64,000 nucleotides of DNA from Chthoniobacter sp040003245 (GCF_040003245.1 NZ_JBDUCX010000004.1:1-64000), one strand, 5' to 3'; counted from the first letter of the stretch, positions 42,836-52,381 are shown. Program-made: numbers and translations. Notes: generated by a model not told the origin, from the sequence alone.

Positions 42836-45247
42836 ATGGATCCCAACGTCGCCATCTTCCTCTTCGGTCTGCTCCTGCTCGTGCTTTTCGGCTGGTACTT
42901 CTTCACCGACAGCGACCGGGTAAAGCGCAACCTCGGCACCCTGCTCACCGTCCTCCTCACGAGCTTCTGCCTCTGGGCAGCCTATCCGCCGTTCGACCGC
43001 AAGGACGCCGACGGCAAGCTCATCGGCCCGCCCGGGAAAATCCATCTCGGCCTCGACCTGCAGGGCGGCACCTCCTTCCTCATTCGCCTCGATCCTCCCG
43101 CCGACGACAAGGGTGCGAAGAAGGAAATCACCAAGGACATGGTCGACCAAGCGATGGAGGCCATCCGCAAGCGCGTCGACCAGTTGGGCGTCAGCGAGCC
43201 CATCATCACGCCGCAAGGCACCGACCGCATCCTGGTGCAAATTCCCGGTCTTCGCCAGGAGACGATCAACGACGCTCGCGAGCAATTGAAAAAGGTCGCC
43301 AAGCTCGAGTTTCACCTCGTCCACCCCGGCAGCAATATGATGGCGCAGGCCATCGAAGCCGGCGTCCAAGTCGCTCCCCACGGCTATTCGCTGCAGGAGA
43401 TGAGCGTCGAGCGCAACGGCAAGCCCATCACCACCAAGCTCCTTATCAAGAACACCGCGGACTTGCTCGGCTCCCACGTCACCCATGCCTCCGCCTATTT
43501 CGATGCGCAGGGCTGGGGCGTCGCGCTGGAGTTCGACAGCACGGGCGGCGAGCAATTTCAGAAACTCACCCAGCAAGTCGCCCAGGAGCACACGGAAATG
43601 GCCATTCTGCTCGACGGCAAGATCCAGTCGGCGCCCAGCGTCGATCCCGACAAATATCCCCTCGGCATCGGCGGTGGCCGCGCGCAGATCAGCGGTGGCA
43701 ATATGGCCGAAAAGGAAGCGCGCGGTCTCGCCAGCGCCCTGCAAAATCCGCTTCAGACCCCGGTCGCCATCGAGGAAGAGCGTAGCGCCTCCTCCACCCT
43801 CGGCCAGGCGGCCATCAACAGCGGCATCTGGGCCGGCGTCGGCGGCCTCACCCTCGTGCTCATCTTTGTCGTCATCTATTACCGCTTCGCCGGGTTGGTC
43901 GCGGTGGTCGGTCTCGTCGTCAATATCATCGTGCTTTTCGGGGTGATGGCCATGTTTGGCTTCGTGCTCACGCTGCCCGGTATCGCGGGCGTGATCCTCA
44001 CCATCGGCCTCGCGGTCGATGCCAACGTGCTCATCTACGAGCGCCTCCGGGAGGAAATGGCCGCCGGCAAATCCCTCTCGTCCTCCATCGACGCGGCCTA
44101 CAACAAGGCTTTCACCGTCATCTTCGACGCCAATGCCACCACGCTCATCACGGCCGGCATCCTCTTCTGGCAGGCCAGCGGCCCGGTGAAGGGTTTCGCG
44201 GTCACGCTCGTCGTCGGCATCATCGCCTCGGTCTTTTCCGCGATGGTCGTTACCCGCATGATCTTCTCGTGGGCGCTGAAGCTCGGCGTCCTCAAGCGCA
44301 TCTCGATGCTCCACCTCATCTCCGGCGAAGGCATCAATTTCATGGGCCGCCGTTTCCTCTGGATCAGCATTTCGCTGACCGTCGCGGTCGTGAGCATGAT
44401 CGGCTTTGGCCTGCGTTATCCCCACAATCTCGGCATCGATTTCAAAGGGGGCGATCTGCTCATGCTCAAGCCCGCTAAACCGGTCGAAGTGGCCGAGGTG
44501 CTCAAGCATGTCGAGGAATTGAAGATCAACGACGTCGTCATCCAGAAGGAGACCGATCCGTCCTCCCACACGGAGTTCATCAGCATTCGTAGCCCGATCA
44601 ATACCGGTGACCAGATCGAGGCGCAGCTTTTCAAGTCGATGCCCGACGCCGGCTTCACCGAGCACAAGAAGGACAAGGTCGGCAAGATTGTCGGCGGCGA
44701 ACTGGCCAAGAGTTCCCTCATCGCGCTCGGCCTCGGCATGCTCGGTATTTTCCTCTATGTCACCCTGCGGTTCGAGGCGTCCTTCGCCGTCGGCGCGCTC
44801 GTCGCCTTGCTGCACGACGTCGTCATCACCGTGGGCTTGTTCTCGATCTTCGGCCGCGAGCTTTCGCTCATCATGGTCGGCGCGATCCTGACCATCGCGG
44901 GCTATTCGATCAACGACACCATCGTCGTCTACGACCGGATCCGGGAAGGCCTGCACAGCGGGCGCCGCGGCTCGATCCAGTCGATCATGAACGCGTCGAT
45001 CAACGAGACGTTGAGCCGCACGCTCCTCACCTCCGGTTGCACGCTGCTCTCCGTCGCCGCGCTGTATTTCTTCGGTGGTCCGGTGTTGCACGACTTCGCG
45101 TTTGCCATCCTCATCGGCATCGTGGTCGGCACCTATTCGTCCATCTTCATCGCCTCGCCCATCGTCCTCTGGTGGAGCGGCCACAAGGGTGGCAGTTTGC
45201 GGACGGAAACGAAGACCAGCGAAACGCCGAAGATCGCTACCGTTTGA
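42836..45247 (+). CDS. secDF: Fused SecDF protein-export membrane protein
   Basis: 803 residues. It uses the proton gradient to assist the last stage of Sec export. SecD part (about 1-480): first helix, IHLGLDLQGGTSFLIRLDP, long periplasmic domain, and five more helices with AGVILTIGLAVDANVLIYERL. SecF part (about 490-790): NLGIDFKGGDLLML, then VGAILTIAGYSINDTIVVYDRIRE. Fusion of SecD and SecF in one chain is known in several phyla. Its stop overlaps the convergent esterase gene's end by 11 bp. Confidence 0.96.
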   Translation: MDPNVAIFLFGLLLLVLFGWYFFTDSDRVKRNLGTLLTVLLTSFCLWAAYPPFDRKDADGKLIGPPGKIHLGLDLQGGTSFLIRLDPPADDKGAKKEITKDMVDQAMEAIRKRVDQLGVSEPIITPQGTDRILVQIPGLRQETINDAREQLKKVAKLEFHLVHPGSNMMAQAIEAGVQVAPHGYSLQEMSVERNGKPITTKLLIKNTADLLGSHVTHASAYFDAQGWGVALEFDSTGGEQFQKLTQQVAQEHTEMAILLDGKIQSAPSVDPDKYPLGIGGGRAQISGGNMAEKEARGLASALQNPLQTPVAIEEERSASSTLGQAAINSGIWAGVGGLTLVLIFVVIYYRFAGLVAVVGLVVNIIVLFGVMAMFGFVLTLPGIAGVILTIGLAVDANVLIYERLREEMAAGKSLSSSIDAAYNKAFTVIFDANATTLITAGILFWQASGPVKGFAVTLVVGIIASVFSAMVVTRMIFSWALKLGVLKRISMLHLISGEGINFMGRRFLWISISLTVAVVSMIGFGLRYPHNLGIDFKGGDLLMLKPAKPVEVAEVLKHVEELKINDVVIQKETDPSSHTEFISIRSPINTGDQIEAQLFKSMPDAGFTEHKKDKVGKIVGGELAKSSLIALGLGMLGIFLYVTLRFEASFAVGALVALLHDVVITVGLFSIFGRELSLIMVGAILTIAGYSINDTIVVYDRIREGLHSGRRGSIQSIMNASINETLSRTLLTSGCTLLSVAALYFFGGPVLHDFAFAILIGIVVGTYSSIFIASPIVLWWSGHKGGSLRTETKTSETPKIATV

Positions 45248-46079
45248 CGGGCGCCGCGGGCAGCGTGTGCTCGCGAAAGAACTTGGTGATGAGCACCGTC
45301 GCCGCGTGCGGCACGGCGTGCCCGCCCGCATGCACGAAGGCCACGACGGGAGTTCCGCCGGATGACTCGTAGCGAGTCGCCCTCGCATCTCCCCAGGATG
45401 CGCCTTCGCCCGTGCAGCCATTGATTTGCCGCAGCGTGCCGATATTCTTCCGCTGCTCAACGAAGGGCACCCGCTCGTCCAACTCCCCAGCCACCACGAA
45501 CACCGGTTTCGGTGTGGAGAGTTGCAGAGGGGGCCGCAGAGCCGCTGCACACGGCGCGAAGGCGGCGAAGAGCTTCCCACGCTCGGCCCAGAGGATGTAG
45601 TCGAAGAAACCGCCGTTGGAAAAACCGGCGGCGTAGATGCGCTGGTCATCGACCCGGAATTTCCCGCGCAGCGTGCGCAGCATGGCATCGAAGAACTTCA
45701 GGTCCCGGTCGCCGACTTCGCCAGGCTGGTGCTGCCAGCCACGCCGCTCGCCGTGCAGGTCACTCGCGGAAGGGGTCGGCAGTCCCTGCGGGCAAACGAT
45801 GACCGCTTCGGGCCAGAGTTCTTGAAAGGGAAACTGCTTCGTGGAGAACCACGCGTCGTTCCCATGCCCGTGAAAGACGAAAATCAGCGGCGCCCGGGCG
45901 TTCTTTGCCTGCACGGATGGAGGATAGACCACCGCCGCGCGCGTCTCCCCCGTGATATGCCAGCCCATCACCTGCGGCTCCGCTGCGGTGAGCGTGAAAA
46001 GACCCTGCATCACCAACCCCAGCAAAACCCACCACCCTCGCACCACCCGGCGTCTGTTGCTTCCCGACATGCACTTCAC
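45237..46079 (-). CDS. Secreted alpha/beta hydrolase, feruloyl esterase/PHB depolymerase-like (CE1)
   Basis: 280 residues. A signal peptide is at about 10-33 (WWVLLGLVMQGLFTLTAAE). The LpqC/CE1 pattern is seen: APLIFVFHGHGNDAW (oxyanion), YAAGFSNGGFFDYILWAER (nucleophile Ser), GELDERVPFVEQRK (Asp) and HAGGHAVP (His). These are secreted esterases for feruloyl or hydroxyalkanoate bonds. It converges on secDF, with its last 11 bp inside the secDF frame. Confidence 0.88.
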   Translation of the reverse strand: MKCMSGSNRRRVVRGWWVLLGLVMQGLFTLTAAEPQVMGWHITGETRAAVVYPPSVQAKNARAPLIFVFHGHGNDAWFSTKQFPFQELWPEAVIVCPQGLPTPSASDLHGERRGWQHQPGEVGDRDLKFFDAMLRTLRGKFRVDDQRIYAAGFSNGGFFDYILWAERGKLFAAFAPCAAALRPPLQLSTPKPVFVVAGELDERVPFVEQRKNIGTLRQINGCTGEGASWGDARATRYESSGGTPVVAFVHAGGHAVPHAATVLITKFFREHTLPAAPVKR

Positions 46080-46094
46080 GGAGTCGATTTCGAT

Positions 46095-46529
46095 CTAGCC
46101 CTTCTTCGGGACGAGTTCCGGCGGGCATTGCGGGTTCTTCTTCAACAACTCCACGCGCCACGCTTGATACGCCTTCTGCGGCTCATCCGCCGAGGCAACT
46201 TCATCCCCGACATACTCCATCACCTTCCAATGCCCGCCGCGGTGGTGGGCCAGACCGGTCATCGGCTCGGACTGCCATTTGCCATCCGGCGTTCGCGGCG
46301 AGACGGAAAACCACGCCCATTCGCCCGAGACGCGCAGGACGACTTTGTCGAAAATGATCTTCTGCTTCTTCTCCTTCTGCGTCGATACCGTCGGCTCGGC
46401 GGCACGGAGATCGTCGAGGATCGTCTGGCGCAACGGGGTGCCAGGTTGAGGAGCGAGGATCTCCGCTCCCCGAGACGCGGCCAAACCGAAGGAGAAGACG
46501 AAAAGCGCAAGCAAGAGGCGAATCTGCAT
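46095..46529 (-). CDS. Small secreted protein of unknown function
   Basis: 144 residues from ATG 46529 (MQIRLLLALFVFSFGLAASRG signal). Upstream in-frame starts at 46541 and 46556 would only lengthen the leader. A compact domain with TLRQTILDDLRAAEP-like helix, then KIIFDKVVLRVSGEWAWFSV and HRGGHWKVMEYVGDE resembles beta-rich DUF4019/nuclear-transport-factor-like folds, without a firm match. Lies 15 bp upstream of the CE1 esterase gene on the same strand, so possibly one operon. Confidence 0.65.
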   Translation of the reverse strand: MQIRLLLALFVFSFGLAASRGAEILAPQPGTPLRQTILDDLRAAEPTVSTQKEKKQKIIFDKVVLRVSGEWAWFSVSPRTPDGKWQSEPMTGLAHHRGGHWKVMEYVGDEVASADEPQKAYQAWRVELLKKNPQCPPELVPKKG

Positions 46530-46719
46530 CGGGCGGAGCATGAACAGGGAGGCCATGCGAGGCAAACTGGAAACCGTCGCCGATCGTCGATGCTGCACAT
46601 TTAAGGCTGCGGCTTGACGAATGAGACTTCACTGTTAGCGTCCCAAGCTACCCAATCCCGTGCCCCCAAGGTTGAATCCCCCAAAGATTTCCAGCGGCAC
46701 CCGATTGTCCCCATTTGCC

Positions 46720-48525
46720 ATGAGTGATCCTACTGTTGCCCCCAACCCCGTTCCCACCACCCCACGCGTCTCCCAAGTCTCCGAAGCCGTCATCCGTATC
46801 GCCGGCAATTCGCAGGACGGCATCCAGGCCATCGGCGGCTTCCTCGCCCGCCTCGCCGGCCGCAGCGAACAGGAAGTGATGACCTTCATGACGATCCCGT
46901 CCACGATTTCCGGCGGGCCGTCCATCTTCCAGGTGCGGATCGGCTCCGGGGAAGTTCTCAGCGCGGGCGACGATGCGGACGTCCTCCTCTGCTTCTACGA
47001 TCATAGCTACGCGAACCATATCAGTTCGCTGAAACGCGGCGGCATCGTCCTCTACGACTCCGATCACGTGAAGCCGAACGAGGAGTTGCTCGGTTCCTAT
47101 CACCACGTCGGCGTGCCCATCTCCTCACTCACCGTCGAGGCCATCGGCGGCACCGGCCGCGACAAGGGCAAGAACATATACTCCCTGGGTCTCCTCGCTC
47201 GCATGTTCGACCTCAACGTGCCGAAGCTCACCAAGCTCATCGAGGAGCGCTTTGGCGGCAAAGATCCCACCATCGTCGAAAACGCCCTCGCCTGCTTCAA
47301 CTCGGGCTACGGTCACCAGGTGCAGGGCCTGTGGGAGACCTTCCAGTTTCATCCCGGCGAAAATGCCGGCCACTCGCAAGTCGTCATGAGCGGCAACGAA
47401 GCCCTGGCCTATGGGCTGCTCGCCGCCGGCGTGCGTTTCGGCGCGGGCTACCCCATCACACCGTGGAGCGATATCATGGAGCTGCTGCGCCGCGAGCTGC
47501 CCAAATACGGCGGCACTTTCGTGCAGACCGAGGATGAGATCGCCGCCATCTCCATGGCCATCGGCGCGGGCTACGCCGGGCGCGTCGCTGTCACGGGTTC
47601 CAGTGGTCCCGGCATCTCGCTCAAGACCGAGGCCCTCGGCTGGGCCAGCATGGCGGAAATGCCCCTCGTGGTCATCGACGTGCAGCGCGGCGGCCCGAGC
47701 ACCGGCATGCCAACCAACGTCGAGCAAAGCGACTTGAACATCGCGATCAACGGCGGTCACGGCGACAGTCCCCGTGTGGTCCTCGCTCCCGCGAGCGTCG
47801 AAGATTGCTTCTACACCGCAATCGAGGCGGTGAACATCGCTCGCAAATACTCCACGCCGGTCATCCTCCTCACCGACCAGGGCATCGCCTCGCGCATCGA
47901 GGCCTTCCCCTCTCCGGATTTCGAGGCGGTCTGCCAGGACCTCACACCCGACTTCACTCCGGTCGTCGATCACAAGCCTTACGACCTCACCGCCACCGAT
48001 GGTATCACGCGCCACATCGCTCCCGGCACCCGCGTGGCCAGCGGGAAGTATCCCGTCGTCACCGGTCTCGAGCACGATGAACTCGGTCACCCCACTGGTT
48101 CCGGCAAGGTCCACACGCAGATGAACGCCAAGCGGCGCAACAAGCTCAAAAAGCTCGCCGAGGAATTGCCCGTGCCGCAAGTCTACGGCGCGAGCGAAGG
48201 CCATGTGCTGCTCGTCAGTTGGGGTTCGAGCAAAGGCCCGATCGAGGAAGCGGTGAAGCAGGCGCGCAAGCACGGCGAAGCGCTTTCCGCGCTGCACTTG
48301 AAGCACCTCAATCCCCTGCCCAATGGCCTCGAGAAGATCTTCAGCGGCTTCACCCATGTCGTCGTCGTGGAACTCAATGACGAAGGCCTCTACGGCTACG
48401 GCCAGCTCGCCGCCATCCTGCGCGCCCGCTATTGCGACCCACGCATCGGCGCCGTCACCAAGACCGATGGCCTCACCTGGAAGGTCAAAGAAATCCTCCA
48501 GCGCGTCCTCACTCTCACCAAGTAA
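46720..48525 (+). CDS. korA: 2-oxoglutarate:ferredoxin oxidoreductase, alpha subunit with fused gamma domain (KorA)
   Basis: 601 residues from ATG 46720. The N-terminal gamma-type domain (about 20-195, IRIAGNSQDGIQAIGGFLARL) is followed by the alpha part (about 225-600): GYPITPWSDIMELLRRELPK, VQTEDEIAAISMAIGAGYAG, TGSSGPGISLKTEALG, and GGPSTGMPTNVEQSDL. It oxidatively decarboxylates a 2-oxoacid with CoA and ferredoxin, or runs in reverse for carbon fixation. Paired with korB 12 nt downstream. Alternative substrates of this family include pyruvate and branched-chain oxoacids. Confidence 0.93.
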   Translation: MSDPTVAPNPVPTTPRVSQVSEAVIRIAGNSQDGIQAIGGFLARLAGRSEQEVMTFMTIPSTISGGPSIFQVRIGSGEVLSAGDDADVLLCFYDHSYANHISSLKRGGIVLYDSDHVKPNEELLGSYHHVGVPISSLTVEAIGGTGRDKGKNIYSLGLLARMFDLNVPKLTKLIEERFGGKDPTIVENALACFNSGYGHQVQGLWETFQFHPGENAGHSQVVMSGNEALAYGLLAAGVRFGAGYPITPWSDIMELLRRELPKYGGTFVQTEDEIAAISMAIGAGYAGRVAVTGSSGPGISLKTEALGWASMAEMPLVVIDVQRGGPSTGMPTNVEQSDLNIAINGGHGDSPRVVLAPASVEDCFYTAIEAVNIARKYSTPVILLTDQGIASRIEAFPSPDFEAVCQDLTPDFTPVVDHKPYDLTATDGITRHIAPGTRVASGKYPVVTGLEHDELGHPTGSGKVHTQMNAKRRNKLKKLAEELPVPQVYGASEGHVLLVSWGSSKGPIEEAVKQARKHGEALSALHLKHLNPLPNGLEKIFSGFTHVVVVELNDEGLYGYGQLAAILRARYCDPRIGAVTKTDGLTWKVKEILQRVLTLTK

Positions 48526-48537
48526 CTTCCCCTTTCC

Positions 48538-49476
48538 ATGAGTACCCTCACGCTCCCCCGCACGACCCTCGCTCCCGGTATCGTTCCCGATCTGCCGGAA
48601 GCCGAGCGCAAGCCGCTCACCAAAAAGGACACCGCCGCCGATCACCCCACGTGGTGCCCCGGCTGCGGCGATTTTTCCGTCCTCGCGCTCTACTACAAGA
48701 TCATTGAGAAGCGGAAAATCTGGCACGAGAAGATCTGCACCATTGCCGGCATCGGCTGCTCCTCGCGCTTTCCCTATTTCGTGCAGGCCCACGGCGCGCA
48801 CTTCATCCATGGCCGCGCGCTCGCCTTCGCCAGCGGGGTGTCGCTCTCCCGCCCCGATCTCCACGTCTTCGTCTTTGGCGGGGATGGCGACGCCTTTTCC
48901 ATCGGTGGCAATCACTTCAACCACACCGCGCGCAAGAATGTGAAGCTGACCTATGTGGTGATGGACAACCACGTCTACGGCCTCACCAAAAAACAGACCT
49001 CGCCCACTTCACCCATCGGCTTCAAATCCAAGACCGACGTCTGGGGCTCGACCGACCGGCCGATCAATCCGATGAAGCAGGCCATCGCCGCCGGCGCGAC
49101 CTTCGTCGCCCGCAGCACCGCGACGAATATCCCGCATCTCCTCAAGTGCATGGAAGCGGCCATGGATCACGACGGCTTTTCCTTCATCGAGTGCCTCAGC
49201 GAGTGCATCGAATTCTATCCCGGCGCCTTCGACGGTGCCAACCCGCGCAAGGGCGGCAGCTTTCCCGAAGTGCCCGTCGAGCATGACGTCACCGACGAAT
49301 ACGCCGCTTACAAGCTCGCCGACGCCGAAGGCCCCGGCGTCTTCGGCATCTTCTATCAGGTGAAGCGCCCGACCAAAAACGCCAACGAAGCAAAGCTCAT
49401 CGCCGAGCACCGCAGCAAAGTCGAAGGCCTCGCCGACTGGCAGATCCTGAAGAAGAGCTTCGACCGGATGAAGTAG
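48538..49476 (+). CDS. korB: 2-oxoglutarate:ferredoxin oxidoreductase, beta subunit (KorB)
   Basis: 312 residues. Thiamine-diphosphate binding: TWCPGCGDFSVLALYYK near residue 38, then VFVFGGDGDAFSIGGNHFNH and the Mg loop VVMDNHVYGLTKKQTSPTS. The Cys residues in WCPGC and CTIAGIGCSS may ligate the [4Fe-4S] cluster. It forms the active complex with KorA, presumably cytoplasmic. Operon of two; mpl follows after 93 bp. Confidence 0.95.
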   Translation: MSTLTLPRTTLAPGIVPDLPEAERKPLTKKDTAADHPTWCPGCGDFSVLALYYKIIEKRKIWHEKICTIAGIGCSSRFPYFVQAHGAHFIHGRALAFASGVSLSRPDLHVFVFGGDGDAFSIGGNHFNHTARKNVKLTYVVMDNHVYGLTKKQTSPTSPIGFKSKTDVWGSTDRPINPMKQAIAAGATFVARSTATNIPHLLKCMEAAMDHDGFSFIECLSECIEFYPGAFDGANPRKGGSFPEVPVEHDVTDEYAAYKLADAEGPGVFGIFYQVKRPTKNANEAKLIAEHRSKVEGLADWQILKKSFDRMK

Positions 49477-49569
49477 CGGCGCGACGCGCCCGCGGAATGT
49501 CCTCGTAGTTCGCTCACGGCGATTGCGCCCCGCGCGCGACCCCGCTAGTTTCTGGCTCTTTTCCAATTC

Positions 49570-50955
49570 ATGAGCCAGGACTTCCGTCACATTCATTTCA
49601 TCGGCATTTGTGGCACCGCGATGGGCGCCGTCGCCGCCGCGATGCGCGAGCAGGGTTACACCGTCACCGGCTCCGATGCCGCGGTCTATCCGCCGATGAG
49701 CACGTTCCTCGAGAGCAAGGGCATCAAGCTGAGCGAAGGCTACAAGCCGGAAAACCTGCCCGCCGATGCCGATCTCATCGTCGTCGGCAACGCCATCTCG
49801 CGCGGCAACCCGGAGATCGAGGCCGTGCTCAACCGCAAGCTCTACTATCTCTCCCTGCCGGAAACGCTGAAGCAATTCTTCCTGCGCGGGCGGCACAACC
49901 TGGTGGTCACCGGCACGCACGGCAAGACGACCACGACTTCGATGCTCACCTGGATCCTGCAAAGCGCCGGCTTGAACCCCGCCTACATGATCGGCGGCAT
50001 CGCCAAGAATCTCGGCCAGGGCTCCAGCCTGCACGATTCCAAGCACGTCGTCCTCGAGGGCGATGAATACGACACCGCTTTCTTCGACAAGCGCTCCAAG
50101 TTTCTCCACTACCTGCCGGAGCTTGTCGTCGTGAACAACATCGAGTTCGACCACGCGGACATCTTCGACGATCTCGACGCGATCAAGCTCAGCTTCCGCC
50201 GCATGCTCAACATCGTGCCGGAAAACGGCATGGTGCTGATCAACGGCGACGACCAGAATTGCATAGATGTCGCGGAGAAGTGCCGCGCGCAGCTCGTGGA
50301 AGTCGGCTTCTCGCCCAACGCCTCGCGGCATATCCGCGACGTGACCTACGATCCGCACGGCTCCCAGTTTACCCTGCTCGACACCCGCTTCACTCTCCAA
50401 CTCGTGGGCGAATTCAACGTGCGCAATGCCGCCATGGCGATCAGCGCGGCGCATTTCTATGGCGTGCCGCTGGACAAGATCGCCGAGGCCATGGCCGCGT
50501 TCGAAGGCGTGAAGCGCAGGCAGGAAGTGCGTGGCGAAGTGCGCGGCATCACCATCATGGATGACTTTGGTCATCACCCCACGGCCATCCGCGAGACCTT
50601 GCGCGGCCTGCGGCACCAATACCCGGGCCGGCGCCTTTGGGCCATCTTCGAGCCGCGCTCCAACACTACGCGACGCGCCATCTTTCAGCACGAGCTTCCC
50701 GCCGCTCTTGCGGAAGCCGACGGTGCCATCCTCGCACAAGTGGCCCGAATGGACCAACTCGCGGAGGACAATCGTCTCGACCCGGCGCAAGTCGTCGCCG
50801 ACATCGCCGCCGCCGGCAAACCCGCCTTCTACGAGCCCGACGTCACCGCGATCATCGCCCGGCTCAAGCCGCTGGTGAAAGAACCCGACGTGATTGTCAT
50901 CCTGAGCAACGGCGGCTTCGGCGGCATTCACGAGCGCCTGCTGAAGGAACTGTGA
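49570..50955 (+). CDS. mpl: UDP-MurNAc:L-Ala-gamma-D-Glu-meso-Dap ligase (Mpl)
   Basis: 461 residues. A Mur-ligase family member that re-attaches recycled murein tripeptide to UDP-MurNAc. HFIGICGTAMGAVAAAM at the N-terminus, P-loop VVTGTHGKTTTTSMLTWIL (about 115), EGDEYDTAFFDKRSKFLHY, and the C-terminal DDFGHHPTAIRETL, characteristic of Mpl/MurC, are present. The EGDEYDTAFFDKRSKF block distinguishes Mpl from MurC. Its stop overlaps the next gene's GTG start by 4 nt. Confidence 0.94.
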   Translation: MSQDFRHIHFIGICGTAMGAVAAAMREQGYTVTGSDAAVYPPMSTFLESKGIKLSEGYKPENLPADADLIVVGNAISRGNPEIEAVLNRKLYYLSLPETLKQFFLRGRHNLVVTGTHGKTTTTSMLTWILQSAGLNPAYMIGGIAKNLGQGSSLHDSKHVVLEGDEYDTAFFDKRSKFLHYLPELVVVNNIEFDHADIFDDLDAIKLSFRRMLNIVPENGMVLINGDDQNCIDVAEKCRAQLVEVGFSPNASRHIRDVTYDPHGSQFTLLDTRFTLQLVGEFNVRNAAMAISAAHFYGVPLDKIAEAMAAFEGVKRRQEVRGEVRGITIMDDFGHHPTAIRETLRGLRHQYPGRRLWAIFEPRSNTTRRAIFQHELPAALAEADGAILAQVARMDQLAEDNRLDPAQVVADIAAAGKPAFYEPDVTAIIARLKPLVKEPDVIVILSNGGFGGIHERLLKEL

Positions 50956-51698
50956 GCCATCGCGCCCACGACTATCGCCATCTCGTCGAGCGCTGGCGTA
51001 CCGTGGCCCGCAAGTCGGGAGTGCCTTTGCGGCGCCTGGTGCGGGCGGACGGTTACGAGCACTTCTATCTGCGTACTCCGGCGCTCGCGCAGACGGGCGG
51101 CATCTATTTTTCGGCGGGCATTCACGGCGACGAAGCGGCCGCTACGGAAGCCCTGATCACCTGGGCCGAACAGCAGGGAAAGAAGCTGCGCCATCTCCCC
51201 CTGTTGTTGCTGCCCTGCCTGAACCCTTGGGGCCTCGTGCAGAATATTCGCCTGAACCGGCAAGGCGCGGACCTCAATCGCGGCTTTGACCGCACCGACT
51301 TGCCAGTGGTCGAAGCGGTGAAGCGAGTGGTGGCGGGCCATCAGTTTGAGGCCTCCGTGATGCTGCACGAGGACTACGACGGACAGGGGATCTACCTCTA
51401 CGAGATTCAGCGCGTACAACCCCACTGGGGCGAGGCTTTGCTCAAGGCGGCCCGGAAGCATCTTCCCACCGACCCGCGCATCTGGATCGATGGACGCAAG
51501 ACGGCGAAGGGCATTCACCGCCGCCGCATCGACAAGAAGCGCTTTGAGCAGATCGGCTATCCCGAGGCGGTCTGGTTGCATTTCGAGCACTCCGAGCGCA
51601 CGTTCACCGTAGAGACACCGTCGGAATTCGCCCTGGAGCGACGCGTGGCCGCGCACATCGCCGTGATCGAGGAAGTCGTGCTCCGCGTCGTAGGCTAG
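50952..51698 (+). CDS. M14-family zinc carboxypeptidase, possible murein peptide amidase
   Basis: 248 residues from GTG 50952, overlapping the mpl stop (GTGA). Zinc motif GIHGDEAAATEAL (about 55), then NPWGLVQNIRLNRQGADLNRGF (the asparagine/arginine motif of M14), a second His in MLHEDYDGQGIY and catalytic Glu in TFTVETPSEFAL (about 220). The pattern resembles MpaA, which cuts gamma-D-Glu-Dap bonds, and succinylglutamate desuccinylases. Coupling to mpl supports a murein-tripeptide role, by inference. No signal peptide, so cytoplasmic. Confidence 0.85.
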   Translation: MSHRAHDYRHLVERWRTVARKSGVPLRRLVRADGYEHFYLRTPALAQTGGIYFSAGIHGDEAAATEALITWAEQQGKKLRHLPLLLLPCLNPWGLVQNIRLNRQGADLNRGFDRTDLPVVEAVKRVVAGHQFEASVMLHEDYDGQGIYLYEIQRVQPHWGEALLKAARKHLPTDPRIWIDGRKTAKGIHRRRIDKKRFEQIGYPEAVWLHFEHSERTFTVETPSEFALERRVAAHIAVIEEVVLRVVG

Positions 51699-51830
51699 GT
51701 AGTGTTCCCGAATTGCGAGCCGGAGGGCCAAAGGCCCGCCCACAAGCCATACTCGTTGCCCGCCTCTTCACGGGCGGCGATCACCGATTAGGTGGTGCCG
51801 CAGCCCCTGTTGGAGGCACTCCGAGTGAAA

Positions 51831-51890
51831 TTTTCCGCAATGGACCCAACAGAGCCAATGGAGCAATGCACTTTTTGCGCGGAGTCATGC
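51831..51890 (+). repeat. Dispersed ~60-bp repeat, copy B
   Basis: Shares TTTTCCGCAATGGA, CCAA-AGAGCCAATGGAG and a GAGT-ATGC end with copy A (10704-10763, opposite strand). It lies about 41 kb away, also intergenic. Confidence 0.65.
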
Positions 51891-52027
51891 GACACTTCTG
51901 CGCATGAAATCAGAGGAATCCCACTCCGCTCGCAATGGCCAGATCGCCCACCTCCCAACGTTCATCCGCCAGGAACTCAATGAACGTCTCGCCACCGGCG
52001 AACGCAGCCAGCGCCTCGTAAATCCTC

Positions 52028-52096
52028 GATTGCCTGCCCGATGCCGGAGGCATCCCAGCGCAGATAGCCGGTGGTTGAGCGAAGCGACACCACCGG
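52028..52096. repeat. REP-like palindromic element
   Basis: The arms CCGGTGGT (52068-52075) and ACCACCGG (52089-52096) are inverse. A preceding GATGCCGGAGGCATC (52040-52054) is itself a palindrome. GAGCGAAGCGA forms the loop. Two hairpins side by side resemble dispersed REP elements of high-GC genomes. Confidence 0.65.
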
Positions 52097-52147
52097 AAAT
52101 GATGCAGGAGGCGGCTCACCCCAGAGGGGTGGCAGCCATTACTCGAA

Positions 52148-52173
52148 TCAAGGTAAATCAAGCCAATCAAGGT
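52148..52173 (+). repeat. Short TCAAGN4-type array, 9-10 bp spacing
   Basis: TCAAGG at 52148, TCAAGC at 52158 and TCAAGG at 52167, with a further TCAAGG at 52226. Spacing 10, 9 bp. Confidence 0.7.
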
Positions 52174-52259
52174 GCGAGAAAATCGGCAGTATTACTGGAA
52201 ACCCCTGCCCCGCGGCCGATACAAATCAAGGAGTCTCGGGCGAAGAAAAGGAAGCGGAT

Positions 52260-52299
52260 TTAAGGTGCCTTAAGCCCTCTTAAGCCGATTTAAGGCGCG
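52260..52299 (+). repeat. Exact 10-bp periodic TTAAGS array
   Basis: TTAAGG, TTAAGC, TTAAGC and TTAAGG start at 52260, 52270, 52280 and 52290. The four spacer bases differ each time. Exactly helical spacing. Confidence 0.85.
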
Positions 52300-52381
52300 A
52301 GTTTTTTTTGCGCAGGCCCAACCGGCATTCAGAACCCGACGAGGAGACCCGCCAAGTAGGACGGACGTGGCTCGCAGGTGT

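Noticed and set aside
42812..45688. Minus-strand frame of 958 aa opposite secDF
   Set aside because: Highly charged Asp/Glu/Arg/His composition typical of antisense frames; secDF is unambiguous.
49009..50931. Minus-strand frame of 640 aa opposite korB and mpl
   Set aside because: Shadow frame without motif; both plus-strand genes are clear.
52148..52299. CRISPR array
   Set aside because: Repeat unit is only about 6 bp with 4-bp spacers; CRISPR repeats are 24-40 bp with longer spacers, and no cas gene is present.
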